In this document: in pieces, positions 16,797 through 24,950 of the stretch
Position numbering within the stretch: the first letter of the stretch is position 1
Layout of the letters: each line of letters starts with the position of its first letter
Assembly: GCA_021372415.1 (NCBI GenBank)
Contig: JAJFUM010000219.1
Location: forward strand, 1-35,142
DNA from: Deltaproteobacteria bacterium
Lineage (GTDB): Bacteria; Desulfobacterota; Syntrophia; Syntrophales; UBA5619
Length of the DNA stretch: 35,142 bases
Reading direction: 5' to 3'
The notes under the pieces: generated by a model
The model's database searches: none
Seen by the model: the letters and a program-made list of their open reading frames with translations, nothing else
Told to the model about the DNA's origin: nothing
Program-made: the position numbers and the translations under genes

Positions 16797-17272
16797 TCAG
16801 GGATGAACGATCACCTTGATCGCTCCTTCCCGCCTCTGGGCAAAGGTGTCGATCGCCTCTCCGATCGCCTCCAGGGGAAAGGTGTGTGTGACCAAATCCC
16901 TCGGGGTCACCTTCCCCTGGCCAGATCGCCGTAATTCAGACAGGCCGTGTACTTCCCGAGCAGGCAGTTCCGACAGCGGCCGCAGCCCTTGTGGACCTCG
17001 ACCGCCACCCGGTCACCGGCCGCGAATTCATCGATCGCGCCGCCCACCTGGACGACGGTCCCGGCATACTCATGGCCCAAGATGAACTCTCCGAAAGGGG
17101 GCTGCTTGAGCATGCCGCGACTGATCATCTTGAGGTCTCCTGCGCAGACCCCGCAGGACTCGACCCGGATGAGGATTTCATCGGGCCCCGGGACGGGGCG
17201 GGGCCTTTCCACCACCCGCACGTCGTTGAAACCGAACAGTACGGCCGCTTTCATCGTTTCCGGACAATCCAT
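16797..17272 (-). pseudogene. Zinc-dependent alcohol dehydrogenase remnant with internal deletion and frameshift
   Basis: Reading the minus strand from ATG 17272 (or 17254), the frame encodes the GroES-like catalytic domain: MKAAVLFGFNDVRVVERP, SCGVCAGD with the catalytic zinc cysteine, LGHEYAGTV, and the four-cysteine structural zinc lobe CGRCRNCLLGKYTAC. It then breaks off at CLNYGDLARGR-stop near 16907. A different frame immediately downstream (16797 to ~16909) encodes the normal C-terminal end, PRDLVTHTFPLEAIGEAI then IKVIVHP-stop. About 190 residues, the whole NAD-binding Rossmann domain, are missing. Both ends survive in order and on the same strand, so this is an intact gene ruined by deletion, not a small protein. 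Confidence 0.85.
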
Positions 17273-17309
17273 ACCCTTCCCCATCCCCAAAAATCTCTCA
17301 TGACCGGCG

Positions 17310-17684
17310 TTACAGCTTCTTCTCCGGCCCAGGGGGGGAATAGACGATGATATAGGTGAAGTCCTCACCCGGATTGGCCCAGACATAGTGCATGGCCCCT
17401 GGTGGTATAAAAACGGCCGTATTGGGTTCAATGCCGTACTTTACGCCGTCGACCCAGACGCCCCCGCTCCCGGAAAGGCCGAACATGCAATGCTCTTCTT
17501 CATGGCTGTGGCCGGTGCCGGTCACATTGCAGTTCAATCCCGCCGTCATGGTATTGACCAAGAACGAGAAGTTCTTCGCCCCGCAACCGATATCGTCGAT
17601 CAGAATCCTGATCGTGACGGCACCGCCGTGGCCGATCTTCCCCTTCACTTCGGAGACTTTGCGTATCGTCGGTTTTTCCGCCAT
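17310..17684 (-). CDS. Small cupin domain protein
   Basis: This 124-residue protein has both cupin motifs: GTGHSHEEEHCMFGLSGSG with the histidine/glutamate metal ligands, and PNTAVFIPPGAMHYVWAN with the third histidine. Such single-domain cupins bind a divalent metal and may be enzymes or small-molecule sensors. The start at ATG 17684 is supported by AGGAG six bases upstream; a longer frame reaches 17747 without support. It lies between the arginine decarboxylase gene and the dead dehydrogenase on the same strand, 72 bases from the former. Confidence 0.92.
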   Translation of the reverse strand: MAEKPTIRKVSEVKGKIGHGGAVTIRILIDDIGCGAKNFSFLVNTMTAGLNCNVTGTGHSHEEEHCMFGLSGSGGVWVDGVKYGIEPNTAVFIPPGAMHYVWANPGEDFTYIIVYSPPGPEKKL

Positions 17685-17756
17685 AAAAAACTCCTGTCCA
17701 TTTTCATCATGGGTTTCTGGAAACAAAACAATAAAGGCCCCCTGCAAAAGAACCTA

Positions 17757-18341
17757 TCAGAAGGTAAACACCACCGCGGCCAGGACGGTCGTGTAGCCGT
17801 TGTTCTTCACGATGCTGGACTGGGTCACGTTCCGGGTGCCGACGATCTTGCCGCTGATCCGAAAAATCTCCCGCTTCTCGTCCCAACTCTCGTCCACGTT
17901 GAAGTCGATCCCGAGCGTCGAGGCCAGCATGGCTGCCGCAAGATCCTCCGCATAGTCCCCGGCCTGGCGTCCGGTCTGGCCGAAGGCATGGTGCTCACTG
18001 ATATAGCCGTACGCTCGTTTGTCCGCCGGAACAGCGCAACCCACCGATGCGGCCAGGAGCCGCCCAGGCTCATTGGAGCAGCACCGGCTCATGACGCAAA
18101 AGGTGATGGCCCCAGGCGGGATTTCCCGGATCGCCGGTGTTTTGGAAATGAAACGGCAACCCGGCGGCAGGATGCTCGACACCTGGACCAGGTTGCACTT
18201 CTCAATGCCGGCATCCCGGAGAGCCAACTCAAAAGAGTGCAGCTCTTCCCGGTGCCGGCCTACTCCCTTGGTCATGAACATCCCGCGGGGGACAAACACG
18301 CTGGTTGGCCGGACCTCGCCCGGTTCAATGATCGCAGACAT
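17757..18341 (-). CDS. pdaD: Pyruvoyl-dependent arginine decarboxylase
   Basis: The 194-residue proenzyme contains VSSILPPG at 54-61. In PdaD the chain self-cleaves between the two serines (here S55/S56), giving a beta chain and an alpha chain that begins with a pyruvoyl group used in place of PLP. Other family segments are AITFCVMSRCCSNEPG, and GYISEHHAFGQTGRQAGDYAEDLAA. It converts arginine to agmatine, for polyamine synthesis or acid resistance. No agmatinase or antiporter is nearby. It overlaps the 3' end of the upstream Mrp-NifX fusion gene by 17 bases, so both are probably on one mRNA. The ATG at 18341 has GGGGAG only two bases away. Confidence 0.93.
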   Translation of the reverse strand: MSAIIEPGEVRPTSVFVPRGMFMTKGVGRHREELHSFELALRDAGIEKCNLVQVSSILPPGCRFISKTPAIREIPPGAITFCVMSRCCSNEPGRLLAASVGCAVPADKRAYGYISEHHAFGQTGRQAGDYAEDLAAAMLASTLGIDFNVDESWDEKREIFRISGKIVGTRNVTQSSIVKNNGYTTVLAAVVFTF

Positions 18342-19599
18342 TACTCCCCGTCTTCAAGACACCGTTGAGATAATCATTAATCACCTTGGCCGGAACCTCC
18401 TGAGACGCCCCCGTGACCACATGGATGCCCTTTCCGAGGAACAGTTCCTGGGCCCGGGAACCCATGCCACCGGCAATGATCACATCGGCCCCCTGTTCCT
18501 GAAGCCAGGCTGGAAGGAGACCCGGTTCATGGGGAGGCGGGACCAGCATCGTCGTCTTGAGGATGGCCTTCTTGTCCGGATCCACATCGAACAGGGCAAA
18601 CTGCTCACAATGGCCGAAGTGCTCACACAACAGCCCTGACGCCGTCGGGACAGCAATCTTCAATGATTTCAAATTATTTTCTTTCGTCGGCGGGACTGCC
18701 TTGGTCCCGGAATGGCGGAGCGGGTCCTCTCTGTCCTGCAACGCCAGAACGGGAGGGATCATCCGGAGGAAGGCCTCGGCGGCTTGCGATTCCCTGGCAT
18801 GATAGACGAACGGCTTCCCCTCGTCGGAGGTCCCCACGATTTGAGGATCCATCGGAATCCGGCCGAGGAAGGGGACGCCCATCTGCCGGGCCATGGCCTC
18901 ACCGCCACCGCTCTTGAAGACCTCGATCACCTTCTGGCAGTGCGGACAGACCAGACCGCTCATGTTTTCCACCACACCCAGGATGGGGATCCTAAGTTGA
19001 CGGCAGAAATTGATCGATTTTCTCACATCCTGAAGGGACAGGTCCTGAGGGGTCGTGACGATCACTGCACCGCTGCTGTCCGGGATCAGTTGCGCCACAG
19101 AGAGAGGCTCATCGCCCGTTCCTGGGGGAAAATCGATCACCAGATAGTCCAGATCCCCCCATTGAACCTCCGCCAGGAGTTGCTTGATGACGCCCATTTT
19201 CATCGGCCCCCTCCAGATCACCGCCTCATCGTTGTCGGCGAGGGCAAATCCCAGGGAAACCACCTTGACCCCGTACAGGCTCTCCAGGGGAAGAATGCCG
19301 CCCCCGTTGTCCGCCTTCAGGAGTTCCCCTTTCATGTTCAGGAGCATGGGAACACTGGGACCGTGAAAGTCGACATCGATCAGGCCCGTCTTCCAGCCTT
19401 CCATGGCCAGGGCCACAGCCAGATTGACGGCAACAGTGCTTTTCCCCACGCCGCCTTTCCCTGAAAGGACCAGAATCTTGTGTTTGATCTTGGAAAGGCG
19501 ATGGACAAGGGCCTGATCTTCTGTAAAAGCCTTGAGTTTCTCATCGGCTTCATGTCCACCACCGGATTCGCAACCACCCTTTTTTGCACCACAGTTCAT
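18325..19599 (-). CDS. Mrp/NBP35-type P-loop ATPase fused to a C-terminal NifX/orange-protein-like domain
   Basis: The 424-residue protein starts at ATG 19599 (GGAGG eleven bases upstream). An N-terminal cysteine pair lies in MNCGAKKGGC. The deviant Walker A motif GKGGVGKS is at 48-55, followed by DVDFHGPSVP, DYLVIDFPPGTGDEP and the C-P-H-C cluster ligands at 218-221, all as in Mrp/ApbC Fe-S carrier ATPases. Residues ~318-424 form a dinitrogenase iron-molybdenum cofactor (NifX/ORP) domain (KIAVPTASGLLCEHFGHCEQFALF ... DVIIAGGMGSRAQELF). This fusion is known from the orange protein clusters of Desulfovibrio. It is expected to load or transfer a metal-sulfur cluster. A possible sigma54 promoter lies upstream at 19705-19721. 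Confidence 0.92.
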   Translation of the reverse strand: MNCGAKKGGCESGGGHEADEKLKAFTEDQALVHRLSKIKHKILVLSGKGGVGKSTVAVNLAVALAMEGWKTGLIDVDFHGPSVPMLLNMKGELLKADNGGGILPLESLYGVKVVSLGFALADNDEAVIWRGPMKMGVIKQLLAEVQWGDLDYLVIDFPPGTGDEPLSVAQLIPDSSGAVIVTTPQDLSLQDVRKSINFCRQLRIPILGVVENMSGLVCPHCQKVIEVFKSGGGEAMARQMGVPFLGRIPMDPQIVGTSDEGKPFVYHARESQAAEAFLRMIPPVLALQDREDPLRHSGTKAVPPTKENNLKSLKIAVPTASGLLCEHFGHCEQFALFDVDPDKKAILKTTMLVPPPHEPGLLPAWLQEQGADVIIAGGMGSRAQELFLGKGIHVVTGASQEVPAKVINDYLNGVLKTGSNVCDH

Positions 19600-19704
19600 C
19601 TCTCTCAAATCCTCCACAGTCTCTCGTGATGGGTGATCTTCACCGATCACCGCTCTCGCCCGCAAAGACCCGGCAGGCGGAATCATTTGACATCAAGCAA
19701 AAAT

Positions 19705-19721
19705 AACACAATCCATGCCAG
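19705..19721 (-). promoter_or_regulatory. Possible sigma54 promoter upstream of the Mrp-NifX gene
   Basis: On the minus strand the sequence is CTGGCATGGATTGTGTT. The -24 element TGGCA is intact and correctly spaced from a degenerate -12 element (GTGTT instead of TTGCA). It lies 106 bases upstream of the start codon. Alone it is weak; support comes from the better match at 29513-29529 and the sigma54 activator gene in the same window. Confidence 0.35.
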
Positions 19722-19805
19722 AAATGGCGTTTCATAAAATATAGTGATTACTCAACGACTACCTATGGATAAGTCACACCACCCTGATCAGGCGGAAACA
19801 GGATA

Positions 19806-19823
19806 GGTAGCAGAAATGCTACC
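19806..19823. promoter_or_regulatory. GGTAGC dyad, candidate activator site
   Basis: GGTAGC-AGAAAT-GCTACC is a perfect 6-bp inverted repeat with a 6-base spacer. It lies about 85 bases upstream of the -24 element of the possible sigma54 promoter at 19705-19721, the usual place for an enhancer-binding protein site. A GGTAGCA heptamer sits at the same distance from the other candidate sigma54 promoter. Binding is inferred only from position and symmetry. Confidence 0.4.
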
Positions 19824-19832
19824 CTTGTTCCT

Positions 19833-19862
19833 ATTTTACATTGCAGTTAGGCACTGTAAAAT
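19833..19862. repeat. ATTTTACA/TGTAAAAT inverted repeat
   Basis: ATTTTACA (19833-19840) and TGTAAAAT (19855-19862) are perfect reverse complements separated by 14 bases. An operator is possible; no cognate regulator is known here. Confidence 0.35.
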
Positions 19863-20090
19863 CATCCCCAATAATCCGGCAGAGGCTCCTACAAGCCCGC
19901 AGCATCTGCTATGGATCGGACCCCGCACCGTTTGACCCCGAAATCGGCGATGGTCATTTGTCCTTCGTTTCCGACCCGGAAGTCGCAGATACTCTCGGCA
20001 AGATCCTGGTTCTATGGCAGATGGGCGTGCTTAACTTCTCTAACGCGGCACATCCCATACTCGTTGGGCGGCCCTTTCACCAAAAGCGGC

Positions 20091-20921
20091 CTACGCCTCC
20101 ACGACCGTCCCCACATTGCAGAAAAAGAACCGATCCCCGAATGCCGCGGCCAAGCGGGACGCCGTTTTCAGTCCCGTGCAGTGGGATACGCCGATCCGTT
20201 CGATGTCGAACGCCCGAAGGGCATCCAGGCTCTTGTCTCTCTGTTCATCGCTGACCGGACCCAGATGCGTCCCGCCTATCACGGCGTGGAGATGACGCTG
20301 ACCCATCTTCTCCACGATGTAACTCAGGGTATTGATGATGCCTGAATGGCAACACCCCAGGATCACCAGGAGCCCTTTATCCGTTTCGACGACCACCGAT
20401 TGGTCGTCCAATAGGCCATCCTTCAAATAGACCCCCTCGGATTTCACCGTCTGGTTCTCGTCTCCCCGCTCGTAATCCGTCCGGCGAGGCACTTCCCCCG
20501 TCAGCCACAATCCCGGCACGATCTGTCGGAATTCCCGGCTGAAGCTGAATTCCGCGCCCATGCCTTCGAGAAGCGCCCGCGTGTAAGGCACGCCGATGTA
20601 TCGCGGCCTTTTCTCTCCGATCTTGTAGCTCTCCTTGAAAAGATCGGGATGGGCATAAATGTCCACCGACCCCGTCACATTGAGGACCGGTGCAATCCCT
20701 CCCGTATGATCGAAGTGGTGGTGGCTCATGATCATGCCCCTGACCGTTCTGAGGTCGATTCCCAGAACGAGGGCGTTGTTGATGATGGTTTTGCCTTGAC
20801 CGGTATCCAGCAGGTAATTCCCATGGTCTGTCTCCATAAAGATGGAAAGACCATGCTCGGCCAACGCACCGGGACGGTGAAAGACGCTGTTCTCACATAA
20901 AATGGTGGCTTTGATCTTCAT
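20091..20921 (-). CDS. MBL-fold metallohydrolase
   Basis: The 276-residue protein has the metallo-beta-lactamase fold signature MSHHHFDHTGG (H-x-H-x-D-H type dinuclear metal site), LLDTGQGKTIINNA upstream of it, GCCHSGIINTL with the further histidine ligand, and GVSHCTGLKTA near the C-terminus. This arrangement matches the subgroup related to archaeal dihydropterin synthase-like MBL proteins; the reaction here is unknown. ATG 20921 is preceded by GAGGAGAGGG. It is followed downstream by the gene-poor interval, and upstream by the CoA-binding protein gene 52 bases away on the same strand. Confidence 0.92.
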   Translation of the reverse strand: MKIKATILCENSVFHRPGALAEHGLSIFMETDHGNYLLDTGQGKTIINNALVLGIDLRTVRGMIMSHHHFDHTGGIAPVLNVTGSVDIYAHPDLFKESYKIGEKRPRYIGVPYTRALLEGMGAEFSFSREFRQIVPGLWLTGEVPRRTDYERGDENQTVKSEGVYLKDGLLDDQSVVVETDKGLLVILGCCHSGIINTLSYIVEKMGQRHLHAVIGGTHLGPVSDEQRDKSLDALRAFDIERIGVSHCTGLKTASRLAAAFGDRFFFCNVGTVVEA

Positions 20922-20973
20922 TGACCCTCTCCTCGATGTCTCCCCGTTTGCCTCAGGGAGGGATTAAACGGAA

Positions 20974-21381
20974 TCATTTGTCATGAAACATATCCGGCTT
21001 CAGGCCGATGTCCACAATACTGCAGGCTTCGATGGGACGCAGCCCGAGGGCTTCGGCTTCCCGAACCAGATCGGGATCCCCTGAGCCTGGATTGAGAAAC
21101 AATTCCCGCGGTGACTTGGCCGCAATCGCCCCGAGCATTCTCCGGCCCACGTTCGGTGGCACGTACATGGAGATGCGATCGACAGGGGCCGGAACGTCGT
21201 CAATCGAGGCGTAGCATCTGAGTCCTTCCACTTCGCTCAGCTTTGGATTCACGGGGTAAACGGTCCATCCCTGCTGAATGAATGCCCTGACAGCCTTGTT
21301 GCCGTACTTGGCACGGTCAACCGATGCGCCCACAATTGCAATGGTCTTTTTTATGATCACCTCAGCCTCATCGCTTTCCAA
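20974..21381 (-). CDS. CoA-binding domain protein (YccU-like)
   Basis: This protein of up to 135 residues is a single Rossmann-type CoA-binding domain: KKTIAIVGASVDRAKYGNKAV at the N-terminus, VYPVNPKLSEVEGLRCYASI in the middle and ELFLNPGSGDPDLV, then IEACSIVDIGL near the end. The family resembles the N-terminal domain of succinyl-CoA synthetase alpha and acyl-CoA synthetases, but stand-alone members have no defined reaction. The frame given starts at TTG 21381; GTG at 21360 (leading directly into the domain and preceded by GATGAGG) is an equally plausible start. Confidence 0.9.
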   Translation of the reverse strand: MESDEAEVIIKKTIAIVGASVDRAKYGNKAVRAFIQQGWTVYPVNPKLSEVEGLRCYASIDDVPAPVDRISMYVPPNVGRRMLGAIAAKSPRELFLNPGSGDPDLVREAEALGLRPIEACSIVDIGLKPDMFHDK

Positions 21382-21478
21382 TCAAGCCCCCACCCTCGGG
21401 GTCTCCAACTTTTCGGTGGGAAGCGATCTTTTGGATCAGAGTTCCCGCAATCATCAGCTCCTGTCTCGATGGTCTGCA

Positions 21479-21967
21479 TTACGTCCTGAAACGATCGTCC
21501 GAACGGGTTTGGAACACATTGTCGGCCCGCCCGGTGAACCAACCGATTCTGACATCCATTGCGGCATCAAAACATGGCACATAGGGCTTGATGTCTAAAA
21601 GGGGGGTCCCGTCGACCATGTCCACATCCTCCAGATGGAGGATGGCCCCTTCGATCCGGACGAGCCTCACGAGGGACAGGCCAATCGGGTTCGGGCGCCT
21701 TGGAGACCGGCAGGCAAAGATTCCATGTTCCGCATTGTCCAGAAACGGCTGAACCCGAAGGGCGTATCCCTGGCAAAGGTGCAGATGGTAGATCAGAAAG
21801 ATATGGGAGAATCCTTCCAGATCTTTCAGCCCTTCCCGGTAGGTCTCTTCGACAATCACCCTGCCGGCGGTCCCTCTGGCCCCGGGGGGTTGGATGGGCA
21901 TGCCCACGATGTCCTTGAAAGGGGTATGGATCACGCCGATCGGATGATAGGGCACAACCATTTTCAT
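21479..21967 (-). CDS. trmO: tRNA (N6-threonylcarbamoyladenosine37-N6)-methyltransferase-like protein
   Basis: The protein of ~162 residues belongs to the TsaA/TrmO family: PIGVIHTPFKDIVGMPIQP at the N-terminus, GLKDLEGFSHIFLIYHLH, then FACRSPRRPNPIGLSLVRL, the SAM-binding signature, and LLDIKPYVPCFDA. TrmO uses SAM to methylate t6A at position 37 of certain tRNAs. In anaerobes members of this family are often found next to metal or sulfur genes, so other substrates are possible. ATG 21967 is preferred because GGAG lies seven bases upstream; a TTG two codons earlier also opens the frame. Confidence 0.92.
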   Translation of the reverse strand: MKMVVPYHPIGVIHTPFKDIVGMPIQPPGARGTAGRVIVEETYREGLKDLEGFSHIFLIYHLHLCQGYALRVQPFLDNAEHGIFACRSPRRPNPIGLSLVRLVRIEGAILHLEDVDMVDGTPLLDIKPYVPCFDAAMDVRIGWFTGRADNVFQTRSDDRFRT

Positions 21968-22222
21968 TTCCAAACTCCAGGATGCGCTTGGCAGACTCCA
22001 CTGATGAGACCGAACCAGCCCCCTTTTTTACGCCCCCCCTCGGTTAGCCGACAGTCGATCCGACGCAGCCCGGCGATTTGAATGGCGAGTGCCTTCCGAC
22101 CATCGGACGTGCGAACGGGGAGGTGGTTCTCTTGTCGTATATCCTTTCCTCTTTCCAATAACAAGCGGCGGACGGATGAGCCCGACGCGGGGAATACCCA
22201 GAAAAAGTGCAGGGACGGGTTG

Positions 22223-23179
22223 TCACTTACAGACCGTCGTCCTGTAGAACAGGCCGTTCTGCCTTCGCACGACGGTCACCAGACCCATGCGGATAAGCGC
22301 GTCCAAATGTTTCAGGGCTTCCACCGATGACAGGCCAAGACCCGAAACAATGCCCTCGAGCGTGCAGGGCCGCCTGCTCAGCAGGGAAACGATCTCGTCA
22401 TAGGACTGTCCGGCCTGTAAGATACGATTCTCGCCGGAAGCCTCCTGGCCGATGATCTCGACGTCCCCTGTAAACCACCCTTTAACATCTTCCATCTGAT
22501 CGGCAGAAACGGCCAGAGCAAACGCCTCTGCCGGTGGACGGGTCACCGTATTCAACTGGACCCTTTTCGGCCGAATCCTTTGTAGGAGTCGGTCAATCTT
22601 CCCGATCTCCGAAGGCATCGCCGTCACATCGGCAAGCAGGAAGACCTCCAGCCACACCTCCCCGGGATAAGAAAGGACAAAATCGTTCAGGCCGGCAATC
22701 ATCCTTTCAAAGAAGATATCCCTATGGGGGCGATTGATGCGTTGGAACATCGCCTCGTCGCCTGCATCCAGAGAGGGAAGAACGAGGTCCGCGGCCGCAA
22801 GCGCGGCCCGGACTTCGTCCCGCCACAAAAGGGACCCGTTCGTCAAAACGGCCAGAGGGATGTCGGTCATTCCCTTGATCTTCTCAATCACCTCGCCGAG
22901 GCCAGCGTTCAGCGTCGGTTCCCCGGAGCCCGCCAGGCTGATGTAATCGGGCGGCGCTCCGGAAGAGAGCTTCCGTGCCAATTCATCACAAATCGCCTCC
23001 GCGCCAGCATAAGTCCTCGGTTCAACGCTCTTTTCGGTTGTCCTCCCCAACTGGCAGTAGATGCAGTCATAGGTACAAACCTTGAAGGGGACCAAATCCA
23101 CACCAAGGGAACGTCCCAGACGCTTGGATGGTACGGGACCGTATACATGATGATATACGGGAGGTTTCCTTGATTGCAT
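22223..23179 (-). CDS. Radical SAM protein
   Basis: This 318-residue protein has the radical SAM cluster C-x3-C-x2-C at residues 35-42 (CTYDCIYC). It also has the preceding YGPVPSKRLGRSLGVDLVP block and the GSGEPTLN and LTNGSLL motifs of the subgroup with this architecture. The C-terminal ~80 residues (SYDEIVSLLSRRPCTLEGI ... LKHLDALIRMGLV) look like a winged-helix domain, which would suit nucleic-acid or protein contact. The reaction is unknown. It is separated by 27 bases from the upstream CoA-disulfide-reductase gene and is probably co-transcribed with it. Confidence 0.93.
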   Translation of the reverse strand: MQSRKPPVYHHVYGPVPSKRLGRSLGVDLVPFKVCTYDCIYCQLGRTTEKSVEPRTYAGAEAICDELARKLSSGAPPDYISLAGSGEPTLNAGLGEVIEKIKGMTDIPLAVLTNGSLLWRDEVRAALAAADLVLPSLDAGDEAMFQRINRPHRDIFFERMIAGLNDFVLSYPGEVWLEVFLLADVTAMPSEIGKIDRLLQRIRPKRVQLNTVTRPPAEAFALAVSADQMEDVKGWFTGDVEIIGQEASGENRILQAGQSYDEIVSLLSRRPCTLEGIVSGLGLSSVEALKHLDALIRMGLVTVVRRQNGLFYRTTVCK

Positions 23180-23206
23180 CTTCCTATCCCAGCGGCATGA
23201 GCGCGC

Positions 23207-24907
23207 TTACTTTTCACGAGGGAACGGCCAGGCCATGACGCCGCCCTCCATGACCTTCACGTTCTTCCATCCATTCGCTTCCAGGACGAGGGCGGCCTCG
23301 TAGCCCCGCAGGGAGATCTTGCAGTAGCAGATGATCTCCTTTTCCTTGTCCGGTGGCATCTCGTGGAGCCGCTTGCGCAAGGCCCCGAGGGGCATGAGCG
23401 TCTCGCCGAGTCCCAGGCGCATCTGTTCGAACTCATCGGGCTGCCGCACGTCCAAGAGGAAGGGTTTGTCGCCGCCCTTCACCTTCTCCATCACTTCCCG
23501 GCAGGAGATCCCCTTCATCCGTCCCTTCATCTTGTTCTGCAGGATGTGCGCCGCGGCGAGGCCGTGGTCGATGGCCAGTGAAAAGGGCGGCGCGTACGGG
23601 AGGTCGGCGTTGACGAAATCCTCGACGGTCAGACGGCCCTGGATCGCCACGGCCCACTGGGCGATCTGCCGGTTCACGTTGCCCGGACCAACGCACTGCG
23701 CCCCGAGAATGGCCCCCGTCTTCCGGTCCGCCACGAGTTTCGTGACCAAAAGCTTCCCCTCCATGAAGCCGGGTTTGTCGGGGCTGGCGTTGATGACGGT
23801 GATGATGTCCCCGTACCCGAGTCGCCTGGCATTGGACTCGGAGAGGCCGGTCGAACCGGCCGCGTAGTCGAAGACCTTGCAGATCCCCGTCTGGATCGTC
23901 CCGGGAAAAGTGACGCAGTTCCCGGAGGCGGCATTTTCCCCCGCCACACGCCCCTGCAGGTTGGCCAGGTCGCCCAGGGGGGCCAGCACCTTCTTTCCGG
24001 TGATCCGGTTCGTGATCTCCACGCAGTCCCCCACGGCATAGATGTCGGGGTCGGAGGTCTGCATGTAGCTATCGACGAGGATGCCGCCTGTCTCGCCGGT
24101 CTTGAGCCCCGCCTCCCGGGCCAGCTTCGTGTTGGGAACGACCCCGATGGCCACGACCGCCAACTCGCAGGGGAGTTCCGTCCCGTTCTGGAGCTTGACC
24201 CCCGTGAGTTTCCCCTTCTCGCCGAGGAATTCCGCGATGCCGTTGTCGGTGATGACGTTCGCCCCTTTGGCCCTGACGTGGTTCTCCACGAGCTTCGCCA
24301 TCTCCCAGTCCAGGAAGGTCAAGAGCTGGGGCAGGAGTTCGATGACCGTGATTTCGATCCCGGCCAACTGGAGGGCCTCGCAGGTCTCGATGCCGATCAG
24401 CCCTCCCCCGATGACCACGGCCTTTTTGATCTTTCCCTCGTCCGCCACCTTGCGGAGAAAGTCGGCGTCCCCCATGGACTGCAGCGTGGTGATTCCCTCG
24501 AGGCCAGCGCCGGGGACTGGGGGCATCCGGGGGACCGAACCGGTGGCGATGATCAGTTTGTCATAGGTGATCTCACCGGTCTCCCCCGTGACCGTCTTCC
24601 TGAAGGACAACATGCGGCGCTCCCGGTCGATGGCGGTCACCTCCGTGTGGACCTGGGCATCGATGTCCTTGGCGTTGAGATAGAACTGCGGGCTCCGGAC
24701 CACGCCCGCGGGCGTGCCCAGGAGCATGTTCCGGTCGTCGAAGCAACCTCCCACGTAGTAAGGATATCCGCAGGAAGCCATGGACAAGTCCCCGTCCTTC
24801 TGGAGGATGATGACCTCCGCGTCGTTGTCGATCCTCCTGGCCTTGGCGGCCGCCTTGGGACCGGCCGCAGAACCGCCGATCACCACGATTCGCTTCCTCT
24901 TTTCCAT
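23207..24907 (-). CDS. CoA-disulfide reductase family flavoprotein with C-terminal rhodanese domain
   Basis: The 566-residue protein starts at ATG 24907 (AAGGAGAGA upstream); the open frame extends further but without support. Order: FAD-binding VVIGGSAAGPKAAAKAR (8-24), the active cysteine C46 in MASCGYPYYVGG, NAD-binding VVIGGGLIGIETCEAL, the second FAD motif YAVGDCVE, the dimerisation domain, and a rhodanese domain from about residue 465 (FLLDVRQPDEFEQMRLG ... IICYCKISLRGYEAA). Similar fusions reduce CoA or other disulfides, persulfides or polysulfide with NAD(P)H. The rhodanese domain suggests sulfane sulfur handling. The neighbours (CGGC protein, Fe-S scaffold) fit a thiol/Fe-S theme. 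Confidence 0.94.
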   Translation of the reverse strand: MEKRKRIVVIGGSAAGPKAAAKARRIDNDAEVIILQKDGDLSMASCGYPYYVGGCFDDRNMLLGTPAGVVRSPQFYLNAKDIDAQVHTEVTAIDRERRMLSFRKTVTGETGEITYDKLIIATGSVPRMPPVPGAGLEGITTLQSMGDADFLRKVADEGKIKKAVVIGGGLIGIETCEALQLAGIEITVIELLPQLLTFLDWEMAKLVENHVRAKGANVITDNGIAEFLGEKGKLTGVKLQNGTELPCELAVVAIGVVPNTKLAREAGLKTGETGGILVDSYMQTSDPDIYAVGDCVEITNRITGKKVLAPLGDLANLQGRVAGENAASGNCVTFPGTIQTGICKVFDYAAGSTGLSESNARRLGYGDIITVINASPDKPGFMEGKLLVTKLVADRKTGAILGAQCVGPGNVNRQIAQWAVAIQGRLTVEDFVNADLPYAPPFSLAIDHGLAAAHILQNKMKGRMKGISCREVMEKVKGGDKPFLLDVRQPDEFEQMRLGLGETLMPLGALRKRLHEMPPDKEKEIICYCKISLRGYEAALVLEANGWKNVKVMEGGVMAWPFPREK

Positions 24908-24950
24908 AAGTATCTCTCCTTTTTTAAATTGGTCTCCGCCGCCGAAGGGA

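Larger units (their letters stand above)
19722..20090. other. Gene-poor interval with dyad symmetry elements and an unassigned open frame
   Basis: The proximal half (19722-19865) is AT-richer than its surroundings and holds several short dyads: CCTGATCAGG at 19783-19792, the hairpin at 19806-19823 and the inverted repeat at 19833-19862. The distal half (19866-20090) can be read as an open plus-strand frame (including HLSFVSDPEVADTLGKI) starting only at TTG 19841. It can also be read on the minus strand as two in-frame blocks split by a TAG. Neither reading is recognised; it may be a gene fragment. Confidence 0.45.

Noticed and set aside
20041..20090. Resemblance to 5S rRNA around GTTAGAGAAGTTAAGC on the minus strand
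   Set aside because: Only a short string resembles 5S; flanking helices and other conserved loops are absent.
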